From positions 26,096 through 90,095 of IMG/VR virus record IMGVR_UViG_3300013306_000001: a stretch of 64,000 bases of DNA; one strand, given 5' to 3'. Below, one piece after another: positions 58,524-64,000 of this stretch. Position 1 is the first letter of the stretch, and each line of letters starts with the position of its first letter. The translations under genes were made by a program, and so were the position numbers. Under the pieces are notes generated by a model that did no database searches, had not been told where the DNA came from, and was given only the letters and a program-made list of their open reading frames with translations. The DNA is from a virus.

Positions 58524-58723
58524 ACACACAAGAACTAAAACAATTTGACGAATCTTACAAGTGGTGGGGAGATTTCCTTGAAGCTCGTAAGGAAGCACTT
58601 CATGCGATGAAGCGTCTAGGGTTTTCTTATAAAGATATGCACGATCAGCTTAATTTCAATTGGGAAGGACAGGCCGAAATGATCTTGTCTTGTGATAAAT
58701 CTAAATATGAGGAGACTGAATAA
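58520..58723 (+). CDS. small helical protein
   Basis: 67 residues (DFLEARKEALHAMKRLGFSY, then KDMHDQLNF). Overlapping genes on both sides. Function unknown. Confidence 0.6.
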   Translation: MNTQELKQFDESYKWWGDFLEARKEALHAMKRLGFSYKDMHDQLNFNWEGQAEMILSCDKSKYEETE

Positions 58724-58932
58724 TGTGGGTTAACATCAGAACAGTTCTTATTGTTCTATTCTTCCCTGTAGCTTTAACAGCCTTATCCGTGTGGCTGTGT
58801 CCTATTCTTTGGGTGCAAGGGAGTAGTGCAGCCTTCAATTTTGGTGGATTTCTTTGTGTAATTACACTTGCTGCATGGTGGTTTGCTATTTGGGCTTTGA
58901 AAGGTTGGTATCAAGAGAATAAAACAAAATGA
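58723..58932 (+). CDS. small two-helix membrane protein
   Basis: 69 residues with hydrophobic segments near residues 5-28 and 36-58. Start overlaps the previous stop by one base (TAATG). Function unknown; early membrane proteins often act in superinfection exclusion, but nothing here proves it. Confidence 0.62.
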   Translation: MWVNIRTVLIVLFFPVALTALSVWLCPILWVQGSSAAFNFGGFLCVITLAAWWFAIWALKGWYQENKTK

Positions 58933-59339
58933 TAAATCAATTCGGACACACAAACGATGTAAAATACTTTGAAGCAGCTAATGCTTTCATCAAAGCTGCT
59001 GTAGATGATGGTTGGGAACTATCTCAGACCTATCCAAGTGAGCCAACTATGCGAGCTTGTCGTCTTACACGAGATGGATTTGTAATCTCTGCAATCACTC
59101 GTAAAGATGTTGGTAAATGGAAGTATGAAGTAAGTCTAAATGCTTGGGCACCAGATGGATTAGCTATTAATCTTCCAACAGTATACAATCCAGAGACACT
59201 CTTAAAAGCAGAAAATACATGCGGTATTTGTAAGAAAGAAGTTGAGAAGACTTTTCGCTATAGTTTCGCAGGTAGGGCTTGTGCAGATTGTATTCCAGAA
59301 GCTCGTAAGAAACATGAGCAACCTGGGTGGTGTGATTAA
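58929..59339 (+). CDS. hypothetical protein with C-terminal zinc ribbon
   Basis: 136 residues. The C-terminus has CGICKKEVEKTFRYSFAGRA and CADC, a treble-clef or ribbon zinc site; the N-terminal 90 residues form a mixed domain. Function unknown. Confidence 0.65.
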   Translation: MINQFGHTNDVKYFEAANAFIKAAVDDGWELSQTYPSEPTMRACRLTRDGFVISAITRKDVGKWKYEVSLNAWAPDGLAINLPTVYNPETLLKAENTCGICKKEVEKTFRYSFAGRACADCIPEARKKHEQPGWCD

Positions 59340-59494
59340 TGCACAACCTAACCAACTTCACAGAATACACCTCCCAAAACATCATTGACAAAATATTGCT
59401 TGTATGGAGTAAAGAATCAGGCTATCATTTCTTACCTTATGATGAATGGCAAGCGAATAAATTTAAACTGAGAATTGTGGGAGTGGAACTATGA
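59339..59494 (+). CDS. small hypothetical protein
   Basis: 51 residues (MHNLTNFTEYTSQNIIDKIL start). ATG overlaps the upstream TAA; its TGA overlaps the next ATG. Not recognised. Confidence 0.55.
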   Translation: MHNLTNFTEYTSQNIIDKILLVWSKESGYHFLPYDEWQANKFKLRIVGVEL

Positions 59495-59652
59495 ACAGCT
59501 GGTATGACAAAGCCTCAGAACAAATTCAACAAGATCGTACTGATGGACTAATTTCTGACAAAGAATACTATCAGCAAATGCGTGACCTTGATGCAGAATA
59601 TCAAGAATATGTACAGCAGGAAGTTGATAGTTATCGTGACAGTTTTTATTGA
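59491..59652 (+). CDS. small acidic helical protein
   Basis: 53 residues (SEQIQQDRTDGLISDKEYYQ), Gln/Asp/Tyr-rich. Followed by GAGGAG of the next gene. Function unknown. Confidence 0.55.
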   Translation: MNSWYDKASEQIQQDRTDGLISDKEYYQQMRDLDAEYQEYVQQEVDSYRDSFY

Positions 59653-59663
59653 GGAGAACCAAC

Positions 59664-59810
59664 ATGAATGATTATGAAGCTTATCGAGAATCTTATTGCC
59701 ATTTACCTAACTATTGCACATGCTTGCAATGTCAATATTGGGAAGATAATAACTGTGATCTGTCTCGTACACCGGATTGGCAATTACCTAAAGAGGATGA
59801 TGAAGAATGA
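59664..59810 (+). CDS. small Cys-rich protein
   Basis: 48 residues with CHLPNYCTCLQCQYWEDNNC, probably a zinc site. Ribosome site GAGGAGAACC. Overlaps the next gene (ATGA). Confidence 0.58.
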   Translation: MNDYEAYRESYCHLPNYCTCLQCQYWEDNNCDLSRTPDWQLPKEDDEE

Positions 59811-60001
59811 AAGCACCAGAAAATCTATACGTAGTTGTCTGTGATGAATGGACAGGAAGCCGTTATGCTCGTTCAAACGTAGCAATCTATTCTACTCAAG
59901 ACACAGCTAAAATGGCTGCAAAGAGTATGCAAGGGAGCTACCAGACATGTGATATTGAATATTGGGTTGATGAGGTTGAATTTTGTGAGGTGTGGAAATG
60001 A
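59807..60001 (+). CDS. small hypothetical protein
   Basis: 64 residues (PENLYVVVCDEWTGSRYARS). Beta N-terminus and a helix (TQDTAKMAAKSMQ). Not recognised. Confidence 0.6.
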   Translation: MKAPENLYVVVCDEWTGSRYARSNVAIYSTQDTAKMAAKSMQGSYQTCDIEYWVDEVEFCEVWK

Positions 60002-60192
60002 ACATCAAAGCAGAGTGGATTGACAAGTTTCAAGAACGGCTATGGGGACATCACACATGTGACTGGGATGCAGGTAATCGATATCCAAATTACCCTTATC
60101 AACTTGCTGTAGCTTACTTTGATTGGAATGGTGATAAACCTGAATACACAGTTGAAGAAGCTTTTCAACGTTACTTGGACAGCGATAAATGA
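59998..60192 (+). CDS. small hypothetical protein
   Basis: 64 residues from ATG 59998 (ATGA overlap). FQERLWGHHTCDWDAGNRYP and YTVEEAFQRYL. Not recognised. Confidence 0.6.
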   Translation: MNIKAEWIDKFQERLWGHHTCDWDAGNRYPNYPYQLAVAYFDWNGDKPEYTVEEAFQRYLDSDK

Positions 60193-60371
60193 TCACAATC
60201 TTATGGACAATCGGGCTCGTCCTATTCATATTATCACTAATCCTTACACAAATTAGTGATCTACCAAGCTCTTTCAGATCATACCACAAATGGGAAGCTA
60301 GAGCATTGACAAGCATGATTCTTGCTGTATTATGCTTTGGTGTTGCAATGTACTTGACAGGTAGCCCATAA
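60189..60371 (+). CDS. small two-helix membrane protein
   Basis: 60 residues with transmembrane segments near 2-20 and 39-57, joined by a polar loop. Function unknown. A hairpin AGCCC-GAGA-GGGCT lies downstream at 60429-60442. Confidence 0.6.
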   Translation: MITILWTIGLVLFILSLILTQISDLPSSFRSYHKWEARALTSMILAVLCFGVAMYLTGSP

Positions 60372-60482
60372 AGCAAAATTATTCTAGGATTTATGCGGTA
60401 AAATGCACCCTAGAAACCTTGTAAAGAAAGCCCGAGAGGGCTACACTGTGTTGGTCAATTAAACGTATTTGGGAGGTGTGAA

Positions 60483-60743
60483 ATGCTGGTTAAAGATTTT
60501 ATCAAATGGCTTGAGACACAAGATCAGGAAGCTATTGTAGAGGTGCTTGTCCATTCTTCTGGAACTGGTTACTATGATCAAGGCGGAACTGTGTCTGTAG
60601 AACAGTTTGATGTATCAAAAGATTTGTACAAAGATTTTGGGAAGCATTGGGACTATACGGACTTTCGTGGCAATCAATATACACCAGAAGATGCTCACTA
60701 CTATAATAAACGATATCTACAAATTGGAAGTAAGGATAATTAA
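60483..60743 (+). CDS. hypothetical protein
   Basis: 86 residues behind GGGAGGTG. LVKDFIKWLETQDQEAIVEV is a common N-terminus of small phage proteins of unknown function; the rest is Tyr/Asp-rich. Confidence 0.65.
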   Translation: MLVKDFIKWLETQDQEAIVEVLVHSSGTGYYDQGGTVSVEQFDVSKDLYKDFGKHWDYTDFRGNQYTPEDAHYYNKRYLQIGSKDN

Positions 60744-60744
60744 T

Positions 60745-60927
60745 ATGTCTTTGTCAATGTGCGAAGGAACATCCTGCCCCGTAAAACACAAATGTCAACG
60801 CTACCTACAAACTCCTCTTGTGAAATATCAGAGTTACTTATGCATGATTGTAGCTTGTAAGGATATGAATGAGAATGGGTGTAAATTCTTTATAGAATCT
60901 GAAGAAAATCTCTTGACACACCCCTAA
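60745..60927 (+). CDS. small Cys-rich protein
   Basis: 60 residues from ATG 60745. CEGTSCPVKHKCQRY ... CMIVACKD ... CKFF suggests a metal-binding knuckle. The longer upstream frame overlaps the previous gene and is rejected. Confidence 0.6.
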   Translation: MSLSMCEGTSCPVKHKCQRYLQTPLVKYQSYLCMIVACKDMNENGCKFFIESEENLLTHP

Positions 60928-60941
60928 AAACCACCTAAGCT
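60913..60941 (+). promoter_or_regulatory. sigma70-type promoter within the small-gene array
   Basis: TTGACA, 17 bases, TAAGCT. The -35 is perfect, the -10 weak. It overlaps the end of the upstream gene and precedes the gene at 60975. Confidence 0.5.
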
Positions 60942-60974
60942 ATCCCTACACACAGAATATTGAGGAGAGATGTT

Positions 60975-61181
60975 ATGAGTACGTTTGGTGATGGCACGTT
61001 CAAGCAAGGCGTGTATGAGGAAATTCAGTGGCGTATGAAGGATGCTAATCTATACACAGGCGTCGCCGTGCAAGAAGTTCTTGAGATTGCTTCCTATATG
61101 TTAGCCGGTATTGGTCATGATGAACTACATGAACAGATTAGGGAACAAGTGAAAACTGAATTACTGGAGAAACTGAAATGA
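60975..61181 (+). CDS. small hypothetical protein
   Basis: 68 residues from ATG 60975 behind GAGGAGAG. QGVYEEIQWRMKDANLYTGV and a helical C-terminus. Not recognised. Confidence 0.62.
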   Translation: MSTFGDGTFKQGVYEEIQWRMKDANLYTGVAVQEVLEIASYMLAGIGHDELHEQIREQVKTELLEKLK

Positions 61182-61399
61182 AACAGCCAAAGAAATCAGC
61201 CACTGTATCCGTCAAAGTATCTCAACAACAAATCCTAGACGCACAGAAATGGCTACAGTTTGTAGCCCATTGCCAAATCGCATGGGAAGAGCTTTCACCA
61301 GATTGGCAAGAGTTTTACTTTGCTATGGGAACGACAGAATGTACTTCTGATGAACTGAACAGCCTTATTACAATTGCTATTGAAGGAGAGGAGGAATGA
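61178..61399 (+). CDS. small acidic helical protein
   Basis: 73 residues (SVKVSQQQILDAQKWLQFVA). ATGA overlaps at both ends. Function unknown. Confidence 0.6.
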   Translation: MKQPKKSATVSVKVSQQQILDAQKWLQFVAHCQIAWEELSPDWQEFYFAMGTTECTSDELNSLITIAIEGEEE

Positions 61400-61656
61400 A
61401 TTTTAATGACTGGTGGCTATCCTTATCAGAAGGTAGACGATCCGTGTTAGTTCAAGACAAATGGATGCTTGCCAACGCAGCTTTTGAGGCAGCCATACAC
61501 TTAGCTAAACCCTTGGCTGAGATTAAATTTGTTGATTACCCCTCTCAAGCTGGAACTAACTACTGGACAGTTTGCAATACAGGAGCTACAGTTATCTTAA
61601 AAACAAAAGAAGAAGCTGTGGAATGGGCTATCAAATCGGGTATGAGGGTTGAATAG
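61396..61656 (+). CDS. small hypothetical protein
   Basis: 86 residues. NDWWLSLSEGRRSVLVQDKW helical part, then a beta part with ATVILKTKEEAVEWAIKSG. Not recognised. Confidence 0.6.
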   Translation: MNFNDWWLSLSEGRRSVLVQDKWMLANAAFEAAIHLAKPLAEIKFVDYPSQAGTNYWTVCNTGATVILKTKEEAVEWAIKSGMRVE

Positions 61657-61857
61657 ATGATCATGTCAAATTCACTTACAGATATGGAAGAAATGGATAT
61701 AGCAGCCCATGCTCTGGAATGTAAAACTAAGAACTGGCAAAAAGCGTTACCTTCTTACAGAGTCAAAAGGATTATCGATGCATTGAGTAATTCAGGAATC
61801 AAAATTGAGTTATATACTGCTGATTTTAACTGTCTTATTGATTATCTTGAGGATTAA
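61657..61857 (+). CDS. small hypothetical protein
   Basis: 66 residues; ATG 61657 directly follows the upstream stop, ATG 61663 is an alternative. Helical (DMEEMDIAAHALECKTKNWQ). Function unknown. Confidence 0.58.
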   Translation: MIMSNSLTDMEEMDIAAHALECKTKNWQKALPSYRVKRIIDALSNSGIKIELYTADFNCLIDYLED

Positions 61858-61859
61858 CC

Positions 61860-62048
61860 ATGAACATCCTACAATTACGTGACACACTCCGCCAAGCAGA
61901 GAAAGCTTACACTAAAGCTAAAACTAGCTTGGACGGGAGTATAGAACTAATCCAAGCAAAGTCAGCTTTGAAAGATGCAAGGTTTAATTATGCGGAGGCT
62001 GCTATGGATTATGTTGAGGAGATGATAGTGATGGGAGAATTGAAATGA
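61860..62048 (+). CDS. small helical protein
   Basis: 62 residues, a continuous charged helix (LRDTLRQAEKAYTKAKTSLD). Overlaps the next gene. Function unknown. Confidence 0.58.
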   Translation: MNILQLRDTLRQAEKAYTKAKTSLDGSIELIQAKSALKDARFNYAEAAMDYVEEMIVMGELK

Positions 62049-62260
62049 GTAAAGCTAAACCTACATCGGTTTATGTGATTCGCCAGCTCTCAACAGGAAC
62101 TCTTGTTAAGTTTGGTACAAAGTGTGGCTCGAGTTCACAAGGTGCCGCTAAAGCAGCATTTTGTCTACATATGAAGTACCTCTACCGAGATGTTATTTAT
62201 GATACTGGAGTTGGTGTGTTTGATGAACAAAATGAATTTGTAATTGAAGAAATCTCCTAG
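62045..62260 (+). CDS. small hypothetical protein
   Basis: 71 residues (SVYVIRQLSTGTLVKFGTKC), mixed alpha/beta, with a basic middle. Not recognised. Confidence 0.6.
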   Translation: MSKAKPTSVYVIRQLSTGTLVKFGTKCGSSSQGAAKAAFCLHMKYLYRDVIYDTGVGVFDEQNEFVIEEIS

Positions 62261-62271
62261 AGAATAAAACC

Positions 62272-62463
62272 ATGAAACTCCTAAAAGATATAACAACAAT
62301 ATTCATTATTCTATTCACATCTATCATAGCCTTGGGAGCAATTGTTGTTCTCTTTAAGGCTATCTTCGTTTCAATAGCTAATTTATTTGTGTGTATTGTG
62401 CTTGTGTTGGTGGTGAGTGTGGTGTATTCTCTTGGAAGGTTGATTGTTAAGGAATATAAATAG
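62272..62463 (+). CDS. small hydrophobic membrane protein
   Basis: 63 residues with two adjoining hydrophobic helices (FIILFTSIIALGAIVVLF and SIANLFVCIVLVLVVSVVY). Function unknown. Confidence 0.6.
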   Translation: MKLLKDITTIFIILFTSIIALGAIVVLFKAIFVSIANLFVCIVLVLVVSVVYSLGRLIVKEYK

Positions 62464-62472
62464 GAGTTTGTG

Positions 62473-62826
62473 ATGAGCTTAGAATATTGTGTGGAGAAAG
62501 CGTGTGAGATGCCTTTTATTCGTGACCAAAAGAGGTTATTTGCGGCAGTTTTAGATAAGAGAAACCGCGTAGTCTCAGAAGGCAGCAATAGCTACACGAA
62601 AACTTCTAGTCGTCAATACCATGCTGCAAAACGCGTAGGTATGCCTCAGAAGGTTTGTCTTCATGCCGAAGCTGTAGCATTGTTTAAATCAAAAGGTAAG
62701 GGTTGTAAATTAATTGTTGCCAGAGTCGATAGCAAGGGCGTACCATGTATGTCAAAGCCGTGTGATGTCTGTATGGAATTGATTAGGTTGCATGGTGGGA
62801 TCAGGTCTATTGAATTTACAGCTTAA
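62473..62826 (+). CDS. dCMP/cytidine deaminase-like protein
   Basis: 117 residues from ATG 62473. Zinc-dependent deaminase motifs: CLHAEAVAL (His64, Glu66) and SKPCDVC (Cys97, Cys100). Deoxycytidylate deaminase would feed dUMP to ThyX. It is separated from the other nucleotide genes by 24 kb and lies in the early array. It is shorter than typical dCMP deaminases. Confidence 0.78.
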   Translation: MSLEYCVEKACEMPFIRDQKRLFAAVLDKRNRVVSEGSNSYTKTSSRQYHAAKRVGMPQKVCLHAEAVALFKSKGKGCKLIVARVDSKGVPCMSKPCDVCMELIRLHGGIRSIEFTA

Positions 62827-62837
62827 GGAGAGATAGA

Positions 62838-63113
62838 ATGAACACTTGCACAAAAGAATTCTTATTGGAGTTTTCAAAGCTTATGGAAAAGTATTCAGTT
62901 AAAATTCAACTTGAAGGCGATTCCTACTATGGTGGTGAATACATGGACCTATCCGTTGAAAATCCAGTCACTTTTGACGAACATTTTGTGCAATGGGTTA
63001 TCGATAACCCAGAAAAAGAATATCCTTGGGAAGAAAACTTGTATTCTTCGCTTGACCTTATTAATATGGGCTCTTACCTAGACAAAGAAAAAGTAATTGG
63101 GTTAATCAAATGA
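62838..63113 (+). CDS. hypothetical protein
   Basis: 91 residues behind AAGGAGAG. KIQLEGDSYYGGEYMDLSVE and an acidic C-terminal half. Not recognised. Confidence 0.62.
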   Translation: MNTCTKEFLLEFSKLMEKYSVKIQLEGDSYYGGEYMDLSVENPVTFDEHFVQWVIDNPEKEYPWEENLYSSLDLINMGSYLDKEKVIGLIK

Positions 63114-63364
63114 CTCCCCTACAATCCTTAAAACAAATCCTCCAAGAACATCTAGAAGTGTGTCAAGAGAACGACGCTTATAGCGCTGCTATTGAAGATG
63201 CCATGTATGGAACTGATCTTAGTGAGATTGGTATTGTAGAGTGGTGTAGTCACTGGCTAACCGAGGTAAGAACTATTTCAGATACTGATGTTGATTACCT
63301 TCGTGGTGTTCAGTTTGTGAATTATCAGTGGAATATTATTAAGGAGAAAGAAGATGAATACTGA
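63110..63364 (+). CDS. small acidic protein
   Basis: 84 residues (LQSLKQILQEHLEVCQENDA). Overlaps genes on both sides. Function unknown. Confidence 0.6.
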   Translation: MTPLQSLKQILQEHLEVCQENDAYSAAIEDAMYGTDLSEIGIVEWCSHWLTEVRTISDTDVDYLRGVQFVNYQWNIIKEKEDEY

Positions 63365-63539
63365 ATTGAGTATGATGGTTGATTTGGATAATCTCGCAGT
63401 GGCTCTGTCTCGATTGCCGAATGAAGATATCATCAACCTATTTAAAGCTGTAGACGATATGGTTTGTGATTATGATTTTACAGATCAATTGGCAAAGACA
63501 TTTCAGGCTGTAATTAATAATGAGGATTTACCCCGTTGA
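63354..63539 (+). CDS. small acidic helical protein
   Basis: 61 residues (VALSRLPNEDIINLFKAVDD). Ribosome site AAGGAGAAAG. Function unknown. Confidence 0.6.
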   Translation: MNTELSMMVDLDNLAVALSRLPNEDIINLFKAVDDMVCDYDFTDQLAKTFQAVINNEDLPR

Positions 63540-63739
63540 AGCACACATTCGCTAGCTCCATCCTATCCAAACTAAAAGACAGCGGCTTCACTGTCCACAA
63601 AGATTTGAAAGAGAATCAGTGGGGAATCTATGATACGAATGTTTGTCAACATTCTCCAGATAGCAATTCTCTATTGATTCGTTCACGTTCATTAGGGGAT
63701 CTTATGCGACAGTCGGCTAAAGAGTTTGGATTAAAGTGA
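63536..63739 (+). CDS. small basic protein
   Basis: 67 residues from TTG 63536 in overlap with the upstream stop. FASSILSKLKDSGFTVHKDL. Not recognised. Confidence 0.55.
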   Translation: MKHTFASSILSKLKDSGFTVHKDLKENQWGIYDTNVCQHSPDSNSLLIRSRSLGDLMRQSAKEFGLK

Positions 63740-63758
63740 AAATAAAAAGGTAGGTATT

Positions 63759-64000
63759 ATGGAAAAGAAGCTTATATATGGTTGTTGTATAAACGACTCT
63801 GTTGGTGAGGTTTCTCACAGAGTAAACGGTAAACAAATTACAGACAGGATTTTTGCTACATGGCGTAGTATGATTCAAAGAGCTTACGATCCAAAACTAC
63901 ACGAGAAATTTCCAACTTATGTGGGATGTAGTGTTCATGAACATTGGAGACGCTTCTCAAAATTCAAGCTATGGATGGAAAATCAAAATTATGTAAACCT
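63759..64000 (+). CDS. homing-endonuclease-like protein, 3' part outside the window (GIND/LDKDIL family)
   Basis: At least 80 residues; the window ends inside it. The order YGCCINDSVGEV, IFATWRSMIQRAYDP and HWRRFSKFKLWMENQ matches the first third of the genes at 35304 and 44084 (GIND, W..ML.R, FS.F..WM). Good ribosome site AGGTAGG. The eleventh endonuclease-like gene in the window. Confidence 0.7.
   Translation, partial: MEKKLIYGCCINDSVGEVSHRVNGKQITDRIFATWRSMIQRAYDPKLHEKFPTYVGCSVHEHWRRFSKFKLWMENQNYVN

Overview
This window is a 64 kb piece of the genome of a lytic tailed phage with a contractile tail (myovirus) that very probably infects a Gram-negative bacterium. The evidence is a tail sheath gene with tube paralogs, a gp25/baseplate-J set, a GH24 endolysin with a nested Rz/Rz1-type spanin pair, sigma70-like promoters and Shine-Dalgarno sites, and no integrase or repressor. 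The architecture resembles Felix-O1/PAK_P1-like myoviruses, which combine a PolA-type polymerase and T7-type primase-helicase with a myovirus tail. I cannot name the host.

Layout. (1) 1-5.0 kb, rightward: an RNA-rich accessory region with a small zinc-ribbon gene, an about 780-nt stretch packed with helices and without a credible gene (345-1127), a possible small terminase gene, a branched RNA element, a tRNA-like gene, an HNH endonuclease, a pseudoknotted leader and a fibre gene. (2) 5.5-18.3 kb: large terminase (interrupted by a 228-nt group I intron exactly in its Walker A motif), portal, S49 prohead protease/scaffold, decoration and major capsid proteins, neck proteins, tail sheath and three tube-like paralogs. 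(3) 18.3-30.6 kb: tail chaperone with a probable -1 frameshift product, tape measure, baseplate, tail fibre, a transglutaminase-like protein and the lysis cassette, closed by a bidirectional terminator at 30.7 kb. (4) 30.76-54.8 kb, leftward: replication and nucleotide metabolism. It holds a class II ribonucleotide reductase, ThyX, dUTPase, a DUF5664-like dNTP pyrophosphohydrolase, metallophosphoesterase, HNH nuclease, 5'-3' exonuclease, ssDNA-binding protein, family A DNA polymerase and primase-helicase, plus many small genes and a zincin metalloprotease nearest the promoter. (5) 54.9-64 kb, rightward from a divergent promoter region: a dense run of overlapping small genes, probably early host-takeover functions, with an SF2-type helicase, a DUF4326 protein and a dCMP-deaminase-like protein; the window cuts this array.

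Eleven endonuclease-like mobile genes (HNH, HNH-AP2, GIY-YIG and a GIND/LDKDIL family) are scattered through all modules. Several genes appear to start at non-standard AUA/AUC codons behind strong ribosome-binding sites. The most unusual signals are the large structured RNA (similar in size and setting to the ornate GOLLD/ROOL class RNAs), the intron splitting the terminase P-loop, the cluster of structured RNAs around it, and several frameshifted or remodelled genes.
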